From: Lysinibacillus fusiformis
GTDB taxonomy: Bacteria > Bacillota > Bacilli > Bacillales_A > Planococcaceae
Reading direction: 5' to 3'
Length of the DNA stretch: 64,000 bases
NCBI GenBank assembly: GCA_030027265.1
Contig: JASENG010000008.1
Coordinates: 62,001-126,000, forward strand
This document shows, one piece after another, positions 18,438 to 28,280 of this stretch. Each line of letters starts with the position of its first letter. Position 1 is the stretch's first letter. The position numbers were made by a program, and so were the translations under genes. A model generated the notes under the pieces. It did not search any database, had not been told where the DNA came from, and was given only the letters and a program-made list of their open reading frames with translations.

Positions 18438-19607
18438 CTATAAAGAGTCAATAAACCTTTTTATACGCTTCACTGCCTCTTGCAGCTGCTCTAGAGAAGA
18501 GGCGTAGGAACAGCGGATATGGCCTTCGCCGCTTTCTCCAAACACGTCACCTGGAACTACGGCTACTCCTTCTTGCAATAACAGCTTTTCAGCAAACTCC
18601 TGCGATGTTAATCCAGTCGATTGAATAGAAGGGAAGGCGTAGAAGGCTCCACCTGGCTCGTGGCATTCCAACCCAATTTCATTAAAGGATTGCACGATAT
18701 AATTTCTGCGGCGGCGATAGCTTTTTACCATTTCCTCTACATCTGCACGGCCACTTTTAAGTGCTTCAATCGCAGCATACTGAGACATTGTGGAAGCACA
18801 CATTAATCCGTATTGGTGAACTTTAAGCATGGCATTTGAAATCTCCGCAGGCGCACAGACAAATCCTAGACGCCAGCCTGTCATGGCGAATCCTTTAGAA
18901 AATCCGGAAACTAAAATCGTTCGTTCTAGCATACCAGGAATCGCTGCCATACTTGTATACTCTTCATCATAAGAAAGCTCAGCGTAGATTTCATCGGCGA
19001 TTACTAAAAAGTCATATTTATTGGCTAATTCTGCAATTCCCTCCAACTCATGTTTACTTAACATCGTACCGGTAGGGTTATTTGGCGAACATAGCATAAT
19101 TGCCTTTGTTTTTTCAGTAACAGTTGCTTCAATTTGGTCCGGCAAAATTTTAAAATCATTTTCCTTTAATGCTTGAACTTGAACAGCTACTCCACCAGCT
19201 AATTCAACCATTGGCACATATGAAACGAAGCATGGTTCTACAACGATTACTTCATCACCTGGATCTAAAATGGTTCTTAAGGCAATATCAATGGCTGAAC
19301 TTGCCCCAACCGTTACAATGATTTCATCTGTAGGGGAGTATTCTACTTGAAATTGAGTTCGCATGTAATGAGCGATCTCTTCACGCAACTCCAATAATCC
19401 AGCATTTGGAGTATAAGAAGTGTAGCCTTGTTCAAGAGAAGTAATTGCAGCTTCTCTTATATGCCATGGTGTTACAAAATCAGGTTCGCCAACGCCCAAA
19501 GAGATGACGCCTTCCATCCCTGCCGCTAAATCGAAAAAGCGGCGAATTCCTGATGGTTTTAAATCATGTACCAATTTCGATACATACGTACGTTTTGTTG
19601 ATTCCAT
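18438..19607 (-). CDS. PLP-dependent aminotransferase, YugH/AlaT-like
   Basis: 389-residue fold-type I aminotransferase. Landmarks: SLGVGEPDFVTPWHIREAA, SYTPNAGLLELREEIA, CSPNNPTGTMLSKHELE, the DEIYAELSY segment, and the PLP-lysine site SGFSKGFAMTGWRLG; R-C-S-Y near the C-terminus binds the carboxylate. The pairing with an overlapping Lrp-type regulator matches the B. subtilis yugG-yugH pair, where YugH is an alanine transaminase (AlaT) as I recall. Exact amino donor here is inferred. The ATG overlaps the regulator's stop (TAATG). Confidence 0.88.
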   Translation of the reverse strand: MESTKRTYVSKLVHDLKPSGIRRFFDLAAGMEGVISLGVGEPDFVTPWHIREAAITSLEQGYTSYTPNAGLLELREEIAHYMRTQFQVEYSPTDEIIVTVGASSAIDIALRTILDPGDEVIVVEPCFVSYVPMVELAGGVAVQVQALKENDFKILPDQIEATVTEKTKAIMLCSPNNPTGTMLSKHELEGIAELANKYDFLVIADEIYAELSYDEEYTSMAAIPGMLERTILVSGFSKGFAMTGWRLGFVCAPAEISNAMLKVHQYGLMCASTMSQYAAIEALKSGRADVEEMVKSYRRRRNYIVQSFNEIGLECHEPGGAFYAFPSIQSTGLTSQEFAEKLLLQEGVAVVPGDVFGESGEGHIRCSYASSLEQLQEAVKRIKRFIDSL

Positions 19608-20107
19608 TACGGTGACACCACAATTCTTTTGTCTTTGTTATCTGGTTCAAAAATGATTCCATCATGCTTATACTTCTTAAGAATGAAGTGCGTTGTTGTA
19701 GAAATGACCGAATCAAGAGTAGAAAGCTTTTGGGATACAAAGTTTGCCACTTCGTTCATCGATTTACCTTCCACAATAATGGATAAATCATATGTTCCAG
19801 ACATTAAATAAACCGAATTAACCTCATCAAAACGATAAATTCTTTCTGCAATTTCATCAAAACCGACCCCGCGCTTTGGTGTCACTTTAACATCAATCAT
19901 TGCACGAACACCAGGATGTTCTTCCACCTTAGTCCAGTCCACAATTGAGATATATCTAACGATGACTTTATTTTCTTCAAGTTTTTTGATGGATTGTTTC
20001 GTTTCTTCGACACTAAGTCCCACCATTTTGGCAACATCTTCGGTTGCGATACGAGCATCCTTTTCCAGTATTTCTACTATTTCCAGCTCTTTTTCATTTA
20101 GTCTCAT
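19607..20107 (-). CDS. Lrp/AsnC family regulator, YugG-like
   Basis: 166 residues: N-terminal helix-turn-helix (MRLNEKELEIVEILEKDARI, with recognition part VEETKQSIKKLEENKVI) and C-terminal RAM/ASNC ligand domain (MIDVKVTPKRGVGFDEIAER, VNSVYLMSGTYDLSIIVEG). ATG at 20107 has GGAGG 8 bases upstream; the open frame goes 30 codons further without a ribosome site. One-base overlap with the aminotransferase gene means coupled translation. Probably an amino-acid-responsive regulator of its own operon (inference). Confidence 0.88.
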   Translation of the reverse strand: MRLNEKELEIVEILEKDARIATEDVAKMVGLSVEETKQSIKKLEENKVIVRYISIVDWTKVEEHPGVRAMIDVKVTPKRGVGFDEIAERIYRFDEVNSVYLMSGTYDLSIIVEGKSMNEVANFVSQKLSTLDSVISTTTHFILKKYKHDGIIFEPDNKDKRIVVSP

Positions 20108-20377
20108 GAAAAGACCTCCATATGCTATTAAATATTTTATATTATAGCAAAATTCGGACGATAGTATAGTGGAAAAGATGATTTTGATATACTTCATTCA
20201 ATAGTGCTGGAAAGCGAGAACATATATGGATTAATGCAGAAAATTACATTCTAAAATTGACATGAATAAGTAAGGTTAGTTTGGAGCGTTTAATAGTATT
20301 TAATGGATGGAATATGTCTGATGTGATAAATTAAGGAATACATGATTTTAACTGGTAATGTTTAAAGGAGAAGTTAC

Positions 20378-20896
20378 ATGACAAATAATGATTTACTAAT
20401 TCGCTTACGTTATGCACTGGATATTAAAAATACAGATATGGTCGAGATTTTTAAATTGGGGGGCATGGAATTAACAAAAGAAGAAGTGATGAAAATCCTT
20501 ACGAAGCCTCAATTTGATGAAGACGGCGAAATTGACTTCAGCAATCCGAATTTTATGTTTTGCGACTACGAAACTTTAGAAGCATTTTTAAACGGGTTTA
20601 TTACCTTCAAGCGCGGTAAAAAGGAAGAAAAGGCTGGCCATACTAAAGCTCCAGAACCTACAGGCAAAAAGGATACAGCAAACAATTTATTCATTAAGAG
20701 AGTGAAAGTTGCCTTAAGCTTAACGACCGAAGACATGATTGATATCTTTTATGATGCAGGCTTGAATGTGTCAAAAGGAGAAATAGGGGCTATTTTACGA
20801 AAAGTCGATCACAGAAACTATAAAGAGTGCGGGGATAACTTTACAAGGAACTTTATCAAAGGGCTAACGATGCGCTATCGCGAGCAAGAACAATAA
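20378..20896 (+). CDS. DUF1456 family protein, YehS-like
   Basis: 172 residues with two copies of the DUF1456 repeat: LLIRLRYALDIKNTDMVEIF at about 6-25 and LFIKRVKVALSLTTEDMIDI at about 104-123, each followed by a K-EE/GEI-x-A/K-IL segment and an F-x-NGF or NFIKGL end. Function unknown; a nucleic-acid-related role has been guessed in the family but is not shown here. RBS AAAGGAG, likely monocistronic. Confidence 0.88.
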   Translation: MTNNDLLIRLRYALDIKNTDMVEIFKLGGMELTKEEVMKILTKPQFDEDGEIDFSNPNFMFCDYETLEAFLNGFITFKRGKKEEKAGHTKAPEPTGKKDTANNLFIKRVKVALSLTTEDMIDIFYDAGLNVSKGEIGAILRKVDHRNYKECGDNFTRNFIKGLTMRYREQEQ

Positions 20897-20908
20897 ATGA
20901 AAAAAGAA

Positions 20909-20942
20909 GCCGAATCACATAAGCGTGATCGGCTCTTTTTTG
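20909..20942. terminator. Shared terminator between yehS-like gene and sstT
   Basis: GC-rich hairpin GCCGAATCAC-ATAAGC-GTGATCGGC with one bulge, T run on the plus side and A run on the other. Serves two convergent genes. Confidence 0.85.
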
Positions 20943-20952
20943 TATGCCTATT

Positions 20953-22167
20953 TTATAGACCTTCTTTACGTTTGTTTGCAATATCGGCAGTTGCTGTAAA
21001 TAATACGTCAGAAGAAGAGTTAAGGGCAGTTTCACAAGAGTCTTGTAATACACCGATTACAAAACCAACGCCTACAACTTGCATTGCAATATCATTTGAA
21101 ATCCCGAACAAGCTGCAAGCAAGTGGAATCAGCAATAGTGACCCGCCGGCAACGCCTGAAGCCCCTGAAGCAGAGATAGCAGATAGTACAACTAATATAA
21201 TAGCTGTCCACATGTCAACTTCTACACCAATTGTATGTGCTGTCGCTAATGTAAGAACAGAAATCGTTACAGCAGCACCCGCCATATTAATAGTGGCGCC
21301 TAATGGAATTGAAACAGAGTATGTATCTTCATCCAAGCCAAGTTTTTCACATAAAGTCATATTCACTGGAATATTCGCTGCTGAACTACGCGTGAAGAAG
21401 GCTGTTAACCCACTTTCTCTTAATGTTCTAAGTACTAATGGGTACGGGTTTTGACGAGTAAAAATGAATGAAATAAATGGATTTACAAATAAAGCGACAA
21501 AGAACATACAGCCAAGCAGCAAGAATAATAGGTGTCCATAATCTACTAATGATTCAAGTCCATTTGTGTAAATAGCATCGAAAACAAGACCCATAATCCC
21601 AAATGGCGCTAATTCGATTACCCATTTAACAATTACCGTAATGGCATCAGAAAAATTAGAAATCATTGTTTTTGTACTATCCGCCGATTTTTTCAATGCG
21701 AATCCCAGTAAGATCGCCCATGCTAGAATTCCTAAATAATTCGCATTTAAAATTGCATCAATTGGGTTGTCCACAATATTAAAAAGTAAAGTTTGAAGTA
21801 CTTGCAAAATTCCTTCAGGCGGGGCTACCTCACTAGCACCCGTTGTCAAAGTTAAAGTTACGGGGAATAGGAAACTCGCGACAACCCCTACAACTCCCGC
21901 TAAAACAGTTCCAATTATATAAAGAACGATAATCGATTTCATATTTGTTTTTTTGCCGCTCTTATGGCTGGAAATAGCATTCATTACTAAGAATAAAACT
22001 AAAATCGGAGCTACTGCTTTTAATGCCCCGACAAATAACGAACCAAAAATGGAAACCCAGCTAGTAGCTTCAGGGATGGTAAGTGCAAAAATAATACCGA
22101 TAATCATTCCCAATAAAATACGTTTAACCAAACTAATTTGAATCCACTTATGTACAATGTTTTTCAT
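20953..22167 (-). CDS. sstT: Serine/threonine:Na+ symporter SstT
   Basis: 404 residues of the dicarboxylate/amino acid:cation symporter family. Signatures: [20 protein letters not shown], the re-entrant loop [15 protein letters not shown] near residue 280, [20 protein letters not shown] near 298 and [20 protein letters not shown] near 350. The ANIPVN and [11 protein letters not shown] blocks are those of SstT rather than the glutamate carriers. Imports serine and threonine with sodium. GGAGGG precedes the ATG on the minus strand. Upstream 22168-22550 is AT-rich with no gene seen. Confidence 0.92.
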   Translation of the reverse strand: MKNIVHKWIQISLVKRILLGMIIGIIFALTIPEATSWVSIFGSLFVGALKAVAPILVLFLVMNAISSHKSGKKTNMKSIIVLYIIGTVLAGVVGVVASFLFPVTLTLTTGASEVAPPEGILQVLQTLLFNIVDNPIDAILNANYLGILAWAILLGFALKKSADSTKTMISNFSDAITVIVKWVIELAPFGIMGLVFDAIYTNGLESLVDYGHLLFLLLGCMFFVALFVNPFISFIFTRQNPYPLVLRTLRESGLTAFFTRSSAANIPVNMTLCEKLGLDEDTYSVSIPLGATINMAGAAVTISVLTLATAHTIGVEVDMWTAIILVVLSAISASGASGVAGGSLLLIPLACSLFGISNDIAMQVVGVGFVIGVLQDSCETALNSSSDVLFTATADIANKRKEGL

Positions 22168-22552
22168 GATGACCCTCCACAGGTGTTAGTAAGATATGTA
22201 ATTAGAGCGTACAACTGTTTCCTTCAAGAGGACACTGTTAGGATAAAGTGTAACATACATATGTAAATATGAAAACATGAAATTATTTCAAAATACATAA
22301 CTTGCGAATGAAAGTTGATTGTTTTATGGTTAAACCTTCTAAATTTATTGATAAACCGAACGATTTAATTATTTCAGTTATAATTGTTCGTTTTTTGTCT
22401 AATTAAGAGGGGGCGAAGTTGAGATTTATAAGAAAATATAGAAATTTATAAAAATGATAGAGTTGTTGAATGAATACTTATTTCGATTTATATCGCAAGA
22501 AAGAACATTTCTCGGGAAATATATCGACATGCCTCTACATAATTTGGAAAAT

Positions 22553-22590
22553 AAAAAAGCGCAAAATGAGAAATCCATTTTACGCTTTTA
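22553..22590 (-). terminator. Terminator of the M29 aminopeptidase gene
   Basis: Arms AAAAGCGTAAAATG / CATTTTGCGCTTTT (minus-strand reading) with a trailing T run. Confidence 0.82.
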
Positions 22591-22611
22591 TAGCTTTTGG
22601 AAATAGGTATT

Positions 22612-23853
22612 TTAGAACGCCCAATCGCCATTGCGGAAGATTGGAACAATTGTGCCATCTGTTTTAATGCCATCAATGTCCATATTAGCAGAACCAATCA
22701 TGAAGTCTACGTGTACAGTTGATGTATTCATGCCATTTGCACGCAATTCCTCGGGGCTCATTGTTGTACCGCCTTGAATTGTTGTAGGGTAGGCGGAACC
22801 GATTGCTAAGTGATTCGATGCATTTTCATCAAATAATGTATTGAAGAAAGTAATACCCGATTGTGAAATTGGTGATGGATCAGGAACTAGTGCTACTTCT
22901 CCTAAGCCAGTGCCTCCCTCATTATCAAAGACTAATTTTTTAATTGCTTCATCGCCTTTTTCAGCAGAAATTTCAACAATTTTTCCATCTTTGAAATGTA
23001 CTTCAATACCTTCGATTAATGTACCCGCATAGCTAAGTGGTTTTGTACTTCGAACAACACCATCCATGCGGCGAGTATCCGGAGCAGTAAATACTTCTTC
23101 CGTTGGCATATTGGCAATAAACTCATCGCCTTTTGGATTATAGCTTTCCGCACAAGCCCAAATATGGTTTTTAGGTAAACCTAAAGTTAAATCAGTGCCA
23201 GGTGCAGTGTAGTGCAATGCATCGAACTGGATATCGTTTAACTTGTCGGCTTTTTCGTTTAATGTTTTCTTGTGCTCATCCCAAGCAGCAATTGGATCTG
23301 CTTCATATACACGACAAGCTTTGAAAATTTGATCCCATAATGCATCGACTTGTTCCTCGCTAGTAGCAAGGTTAGGGAACACTTTTGCGGCCCAGCCGGC
23401 ACCTGCAGCAGCAGCTACTGTCCATTTTAAATCATCATTTTGAGTAGCTTTGCGTTGTGCATGGAATGCTTTACCGGCAATATTTTGGTAAGCAGCTACT
23501 TTTGCTGGATCCGCTTCATTTAATAAGCCGGGATCACTTGAGATGATCGAAAGTCTGCTGACACGATGATTTAAAACATGATCTTCAGACTCATCGATTT
23601 CATATTGAGGAATATCTGTTAATACTTCAGTTGGTTGGTTTAGATAATTTAATTTTGTAATTTCATCATCAGACCATTTAATAATGACTTTTTCAGCACC
23701 TAAGCCATAAGCTTCTTTCGTTACTAAACGAGCAAGTGGCGCTTGATCGACAGTGATCGTCATTTTCACCCAATCGCCAGGCTGAACATTTATACCTTTC
23801 GCAACTAAAAGTTTTGCGTATTTTTGTAAGTTTTCTTCAAAATTAGATAACAT
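22612..23853 (-). CDS. M29 family metal-dependent aminopeptidase (AmpS/PepS-like)
   Basis: 413 residues. Family M29 thermophilic-type aminopeptidase using two metal ions. Visible landmarks: GDWVKMTITVDQAPLARLVT, IISSDPGLLNEADPAKVA, NIPTEEVFTAPD-like ANMPTEEVFTAPDTRR (metal ligand region), DEGGTGLGEVALVPDPSPIS near residue 310, FNTLFDENASNHLAIGSAYP, and HVDFMIGSANMDIDG near the end. ATG at 23853 has GGGGGA upstream; the ORF extends 26 codons further without a site. Cuts N-terminal residues from peptides in the cytoplasm. Confidence 0.92.
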   Translation of the reverse strand: MLSNFEENLQKYAKLLVAKGINVQPGDWVKMTITVDQAPLARLVTKEAYGLGAEKVIIKWSDDEITKLNYLNQPTEVLTDIPQYEIDESEDHVLNHRVSRLSIISSDPGLLNEADPAKVAAYQNIAGKAFHAQRKATQNDDLKWTVAAAAGAGWAAKVFPNLATSEEQVDALWDQIFKACRVYEADPIAAWDEHKKTLNEKADKLNDIQFDALHYTAPGTDLTLGLPKNHIWACAESYNPKGDEFIANMPTEEVFTAPDTRRMDGVVRSTKPLSYAGTLIEGIEVHFKDGKIVEISAEKGDEAIKKLVFDNEGGTGLGEVALVPDPSPISQSGITFFNTLFDENASNHLAIGSAYPTTIQGGTTMSPEELRANGMNTSTVHVDFMIGSANMDIDGIKTDGTIVPIFRNGDWAF

Positions 23854-23986
23854 ATTTAATTCCCCCAATATTTTTCTTTCACGTTCAATATTATCACAAT
23901 AGAATGAAAACTTAATAATTATTGAGTTCATTTTTAGAAAAAATGAAGCCGGAATTATATTGCAAAGAGTTCAAACTAGGTAATAT

Positions 23987-24523
23987 TTACTTTGTAAAAC
24001 GATTTGCGTAGCTGCTGGCGACAAAAGAGTCGGGTTTTATTTTAGCCTTTAAGCCGAGGGTATTCATGCGAGACATCATTTCTTTTACAAAAATGCTGGT
24101 TTTATTTCTTTTTCCTGAACCGATATCGATATGTCCTTCAATTGTAAAGCTGGCGCCTTTGTATAGATTCGGGAGAACAATATCGATCAAACAGTCTTTT
24201 TTCTCATCGGTGAATAGTGATACAACTTCTTCAGTTAAGGTAGTTTCATAGGAAATCCGTTCATAGAGATTGGTCATTTTTCTTGGGATGATTACTTTTC
24301 GGAAGCAAGCCCAAACGCCTTTTCTTTCTTGCTGTATAACAATGCCTGTTATAAACCTTGTTTCTCGGCTAAAACACTGTGAATCGGTTCCAAACATCAA
24401 TTTGAAGTTACCGGTGGGATCCTTCTCCATAAACTGTTCAATATTATGAAAAACCCTTTCAAATGACATGTTTTTTTGACTTAAATTTTGAAAGGTAATA
24501 TCAGATACATAATCCTTTACCAT
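23987..24523 (-). CDS. RNase H-like fold protein, YkuK family (DUF458)
   Basis: 178 residues. The core KLMFGTDSQCFSRETRFITG (acidic residue in the first strand), the YERISYETTLTEEVV segment and the GHIDIGSGKRNKTSIFVKEM plus KPDSFVASSYANRFTK end are those of the YkuK/DUF458 family, a ribonuclease-H-like fold of unknown activity. Acidic residues at the expected strand positions suggest a possible nuclease (inference). Start ATG at 24523 has AAAGGTAGG upstream. Confidence 0.82.
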   Translation of the reverse strand: MVKDYVSDITFQNLSQKNMSFERVFHNIEQFMEKDPTGNFKLMFGTDSQCFSRETRFITGIVIQQERKGVWACFRKVIIPRKMTNLYERISYETTLTEEVVSLFTDEKKDCLIDIVLPNLYKGASFTIEGHIDIGSGKRNKTSIFVKEMMSRMNTLGLKAKIKPDSFVASSYANRFTK

Positions 24524-24775
24524 TCTTCCTACCTTTCTCTTTCTTAGTCGATTACTATAGCTTATTCATCAAACCGAAAAAATAAGATAAATTTCTATAA
24601 GCAAGAAGGAACTTTGAATATTGTCGGTGGACGATCCTTAATCGTTCCGGTATTTAAATAAATTACTAAAATGATTAGAATTAGAAATTTTACCCATAAT
24701 AGGAAAACATCTAGGGCAACAATAAAAGGGCCATAAGAATACAGTTTTTGAGAATAATAAACTTTGGAGGTACAG

Positions 24776-25171
24776 ATGGGAAGGGTAATTCATTTTGAAA
24801 TTCATGTAGACGATATGAATCGTGCAAAGAAATTTTATGAAGAGGTATTTCATTGGGGATTTGAAGATTGGAGCGACTATGCAGGAATGCCTTACTTTGG
24901 CGCAGTAACAGGAGAAGAAGGGCATCTGGGAATTAATGGGGCACTTATAAAACGGCAAGGTGCTTCACCAGAACTTGGCCAAAGTGTGAATGGTTTTGTT
25001 TGTACATTGGGTGTGGATGATTATGATGCAACGGAAAAGAAAATTCTAGAGTATGGAGGAAAAGTGGTATTGCCTAAATATGCGTTGCCTGGGATGGCCT
25101 GGCAAGGATATTATCTAGACACTGAAGGAAATATTGTCGGAATACACCAAGCAGATGAAAATGCGAAATAG
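24776..25171 (+). CDS. VOC (glyoxalase/bleomycin-resistance) superfamily protein
   Basis: 131 residues with two beta-alpha-beta-beta-beta modules: VIHFEIHVDDMNRAKKFYEE at the start and FVCTLGVDDYDATEKKILEY in the second half, ending GMAWQGYYLDTEGNIVGIHQ. Histidine at residue 6 and the late acidic residue positions fit a metal-binding VOC site, but the substrate is unknown; antibiotic resistance should not be assumed. ATG at 24776 lies 5 bases after GGAGGT; a TTG at 24764 overlaps that site and is rejected. Confidence 0.85.
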   Translation: MGRVIHFEIHVDDMNRAKKFYEEVFHWGFEDWSDYAGMPYFGAVTGEEGHLGINGALIKRQGASPELGQSVNGFVCTLGVDDYDATEKKILEYGGKVVLPKYALPGMAWQGYYLDTEGNIVGIHQADENAK

Positions 25172-25230
25172 AATATGCAATTATAAAATTCGTATGGATG
25201 CCATTACAAACTATATTAGATAAGGAAATT

Positions 25231-25268
25231 AAAAGCCCAAAGATCATTCTGTGATTTTTGGGCTTTTA
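25231..25268 (-). terminator. Terminator of the ycsA-like gene
   Basis: Arms AAAAGCCCAAA / TTTGGGCTTTT-type with an internal GATCA/TGATT extension, right after the minus-strand stop. Confidence 0.85.
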
Positions 25269-25273
25269 TATGA

Positions 25274-26323
25274 TTATAATCCTTGTAAAATTGCCTCTTT
25301 TACTTCAGCAAGTGTAGCAGTACCGCCTAAATCACCTGTCTTCATACCTGATGCTAAAGTTTTTTCAATCGCATTTAAAACACGAGTTCCAGCTTCTTGG
25401 TGACCAAGGAAGTCGAGCATCATTTTACCTGTCCAAATTTGACCGATTGGGTTGGCAATGCCTTTTCCCGCAATGTCTGGTGCTGAACCATGAACAGGTT
25501 CAAACATGGAAGGATATTCACGTTCAATATTTAAGTTGGCGGCAGGGGCAATGCCGATACTTCCCATAATTGCGCCGCCTAAATCTGTTAGGATATCCCC
25601 GAACAAATTCGAAGCAACAATTACATCAAAGGCTTGAGGCTTCATCACAAAAAATGCGGCCAAGGCATCGATGTGATTTACCGCTGTATTAATAATAGGA
25701 TAATCTTCTTTTACTTCATCAAAGACTTCATCCCAAAATGGCATAGAGTAAGTTAGACCGTTTGACTTCGTAGCACTTGTTACATGCTGGCGAGAACTTT
25801 TCGCTAGTTCAAAAGCGTAACGCATTGCACGTTCTGTCCCTTTTCGTGTGAAAACCGCGTTCTGAATCGCAATTTCATCTGCTCCGCTATGCATACGGCC
25901 GCCGCTATCCGAATATTCACCTTCCGAATTTTCGCGGACTACAGTAATGTCGAAGTTTTCTGGATTTTTCAAAGGCGACTCAAGCCCTGCTAATAGCTTT
26001 GCTGGGCGAACATTAATGGACTGCTTCAATCCGCGGCGGATTTTAATTAATAATCCCCATAGTGAGATGTGATCCGGTACAAGTTCTGGCATCCCGACTG
26101 CCCCTAAAAAGATCTGGTCAAATTGCTTTAAAGTTTCAAGTCCATCTTCCGGCATCATTTCGCCATGTTCTAAATAGTAATCACAGCCCCATGGGAAGTG
26201 TGTCCATTCAAATTGAAAGCCGCCATCCAGTTTTGCGACTTCGTCCAGCACTTCGATAGCTGCTGGAACAACTTCTTTACCAATGCCATCGCCTGCAATA
26301 ACTGCAATTTTGTATGTATGCAA
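25274..26323 (-). CDS. Isocitrate/isopropylmalate dehydrogenase family; tartrate/D-malate dehydrogenase (YcsA-like)
   Basis: 349 residues. NAD-dependent beta-decarboxylating dehydrogenase: IAVIAGDGIGKEVVPAAIEV start, GLLIKIRRGLKQSINVRP (substrate arginines), TVVRENSEGEYSDSGG, VASNLFGDILTDLGG metal-binding aspartates and FEPVHGSAPDIAGKGIANP. The RENSEGEYS and SLWGLLIKIRR blocks match the YcsA/tartrate-D-malate branch rather than LeuB. The TTG at 26323 is preferred: AAGAGGGG lies 8 bases before it, whereas the upstream GTG touches that site. Product assignment to tartrate or D-malate is inferred. Confidence 0.87.
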   Translation of the reverse strand: MHTYKIAVIAGDGIGKEVVPAAIEVLDEVAKLDGGFQFEWTHFPWGCDYYLEHGEMMPEDGLETLKQFDQIFLGAVGMPELVPDHISLWGLLIKIRRGLKQSINVRPAKLLAGLESPLKNPENFDITVVRENSEGEYSDSGGRMHSGADEIAIQNAVFTRKGTERAMRYAFELAKSSRQHVTSATKSNGLTYSMPFWDEVFDEVKEDYPIINTAVNHIDALAAFFVMKPQAFDVIVASNLFGDILTDLGGAIMGSIGIAPAANLNIEREYPSMFEPVHGSAPDIAGKGIANPIGQIWTGKMMLDFLGHQEAGTRVLNAIEKTLASGMKTGDLGGTATLAEVKEAILQGL

Positions 26324-26407
26324 TAATAACACCCCTCTTAATTTTATCCCCTAAAATATAGCATAAATATGGGAATACTAATAGTATCGAAAAGACTGTA
26401 TGCATGA

Positions 26408-26447
26408 ATAATAAAAGCAACATTGCCGATCAGGGAAATGCTGCTTT
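26408..26447 (-). terminator. Probable terminator of the 51-residue small gene
   Basis: Imperfect hairpin AAAAGCAACATT / AATGCTGCTTTTT with a long loop, 12 bases beyond the minus-strand stop. Confidence 0.5.
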
Positions 26448-26458
26448 TTCATGTCTTA

Positions 26459-26614
26459 TTAAAGTTTTTTTGGTTCGGGTTTTTTTCCGGATGATGACGC
26501 GGCTGTCTTTGGTTCTGCGTGATCGTTTGCAATCTCGGCATTCATGCGTAAAGTCGCAGAGTCCAAATTATTATTTAATGCTGCTTCTTCATTTAGTTTC
26601 TCGTTTTTTTTCAC
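26459..26614 (-). CDS. Small hypothetical protein, 51 residues
   Basis: GTG start at 26614 with GGAGG ten bases before it. The translation starts MKKNEKLNEEAALNNNLDSA, continues TLRMNAEIANDHAEPKT and ends in a basic, proline-lysine tail (GKKPEPKKL). Hydrophilic, no cysteine, no membrane segment; I do not recognise it. A good ribosome site, in-frame stop and a hairpin behind it favour a real gene. It sits between ycsA and the zinc-ribbon gene. Confidence 0.6.
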   Translation of the reverse strand: MKKNEKLNEEAALNNNLDSATLRMNAEIANDHAEPKTAASSSGKKPEPKKL

Positions 26615-26760
26615 TACTTAAAACCTCCAAGTTTTAGATGAATTTATGATACCCACATATATTAAAAGAATGTATTTTGTGAGTTGTAATTAATAAAGAA
26701 AGGTTTAGTTTTTATGTAGTTTCCTCACAATGTTACTAACCATTAAAGGAGTGATAAAAG

Positions 26761-27006
26761 ATGGCGGTGTGTCCATTGTGTAACTCGCTGAAAGTGTTGG
26801 CAGTCGATTGTCCAAAATGCAATGTTCGTCTTGAAGATTCTGGGAAGGTATCGGATTATTTAGATCCATATGGCCATTACAACGATGAAGAAACGGTTAA
26901 AATGGGGGATGGGTATCCGAATACTGCTAAAGACGAAATTTGCCCACATTTAATGGTGTGCAAAACTTGCGGATATGATGAAGTAAGATTCATCAAAGAA
27001 GAATAA
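26761..27006 (+). CDS. Small zinc-ribbon-like protein, 81 residues
   Basis: Contains CPLC near residue 4, CPKC near 17 and CKTC near 67, enough cysteines for one or two zinc ribbons. The middle part is acidic (SDYLDPYGHYNDEETVKMGD) and contains HY and PHL histidines. AAAGGAG precedes the ATG. I do not recognise a named family; likely a metal-binding small protein in the cytoplasm. A hairpin (CTCGG...CCGAG) follows at 27010-27034. Confidence 0.75.
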   Translation: MAVCPLCNSLKVLAVDCPKCNVRLEDSGKVSDYLDPYGHYNDEETVKMGDGYPNTAKDEICPHLMVCKTCGYDEVRFIKEE

Positions 27007-27161
27007 GCGCTCGGTTCTATACGATTAGAGCCGAGTAATATAGAACAGAAAAAGTCGAATCAGTTGTGTTTTTCTTATAAAATTGATTCACTAGTTGAAA
27101 CGTAATAAAATAATAGAATATAGAAAATTCTTGAAATTATACTTTCGAATGGGGGGAAATC

Positions 27162-28175
27162 ATGAAAATAGCAGTGATTGGAAATGAAGAGAGATATAAA
27201 AAGTATATGCCGGATATGGACTCGACAAAAGAAGCTGAGATTATCTATTTCCCTATTGGAACAAGTGATGAAGAAATCATTGAAAGCGGGAAGGATTCTG
27301 ACATCTTATTAGTAGATGCGATTGCTCCAGTTAGTCAAAATCTTATTGAAAAACTACCAAACTTACGTCTTATACATTCTGAAGGAGTCGGATATAACGC
27401 AATTGATATTCAAACTGCGAAAGAACGAGGAATCTATGTTTGCAACAATAAAGGCGTTAACGCGGGTGCGGTAGCAGAACAAACTATTCTACTGATGCTG
27501 GGATTATTGAGGAAGGTTGTTTCAGGGGATCGAAATGTCCGTGAAGGCAATCAAATACAAACAAAAGAAAAAGCCATGATTGAAGGAATAACAGAGTTAG
27601 CCGATTGTAAAATAGGGCTGATCGGCTTTGGGGATATTGCTAAAGCAACAGCAAAACGTCTTTATCCATTTGAATGTGAGCTTTATTACTACAGCAGAAC
27701 GAGGCTTTCGAAAGAAGTAGAAGATGAATATCATGTTACATACTCGGAGCTTGAGGAATTGACTGCAAACTGCGATATTATTAGTATTCACGTACCTGTA
27801 ACAGAAGAGACAACTGGCATGATCAATCAGGCATTTTTAAAGAAAATGAAGAAAACAGCTTACCTAGTAAATACAGCCCGTGGAGAAATTGTAGATAACA
27901 TAGCTATGCGAGAAGCGTTAATCGATGGGGAACTCCAAGGAGCAGGGTTCGATACGATTTATCCAGAGCCCATGAAAAAGGACAATCCATTAGTAAATCT
28001 TCCAGCAGAGATAGAAGATGCGGTTTTATTTTCTCCACATATTGGAGGCATTACATCAAGTACATTCTTCAGGTCACATAAGAATATTTGGTCGAATGTG
28101 GAAGCAGTTATGAACGATCAAAGACCTAATTATGTTGTAAATGGTGTATTGAAGATTAAAAAAACGAATATCTAG
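27162..28175 (+). CDS. D-isomer-specific 2-hydroxyacid dehydrogenase
   Basis: 337 residues, SerA/D-lactate dehydrogenase superfamily. Substrate domain about 1-100 and 295-337 around a Rossmann domain (IGLIGFGDIAKATAKRLYPF near residue 150). Catalytic features: the arginine in VNTARGEIVDN near 246, an acidic residue in DTIYPEP, and the histidine in FSPHIGG near 292. The EGVGYNAIDIQTAKERGIYV segment is typical. Substrate unknown; it lacks the ACT domain of long 3-phosphoglycerate dehydrogenases. RBS GGGGGG precedes ATG. Confidence 0.88.
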   Translation: MKIAVIGNEERYKKYMPDMDSTKEAEIIYFPIGTSDEEIIESGKDSDILLVDAIAPVSQNLIEKLPNLRLIHSEGVGYNAIDIQTAKERGIYVCNNKGVNAGAVAEQTILLMLGLLRKVVSGDRNVREGNQIQTKEKAMIEGITELADCKIGLIGFGDIAKATAKRLYPFECELYYYSRTRLSKEVEDEYHVTYSELEELTANCDIISIHVPVTEETTGMINQAFLKKMKKTAYLVNTARGEIVDNIAMREALIDGELQGAGFDTIYPEPMKKDNPLVNLPAEIEDAVLFSPHIGGITSSTFFRSHKNIWSNVEAVMNDQRPNYVVNGVLKIKKTNI

Positions 28176-28280
28176 CTGGAGTAAAAGTTCGTACCACGGT
28201 TAAAGGGAGTCATATAAAAAAGAAGGACTCTTTGGCAAAAGAGACCCTGAAGAAAATTTGATAGGTTATTTATGTTTTAG

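Noticed and set aside
18438-20107. DL-endopeptidase or PatA-type naming of the aminotransferase
   Set aside because: The one-base overlap with an Lrp-type regulator points to the YugG-YugH pair rather than PatA; only the family is asserted.
20897-21454. 185-codon plus-strand frame opposite sstT
   Set aside because: Starts inside the shared terminator and lies fully antisense to conserved SstT coding sequence.
24776-25171. Bleomycin or fosfomycin resistance protein
   Set aside because: Only the general VOC fold is visible; no residue pattern specific to a resistance enzyme.
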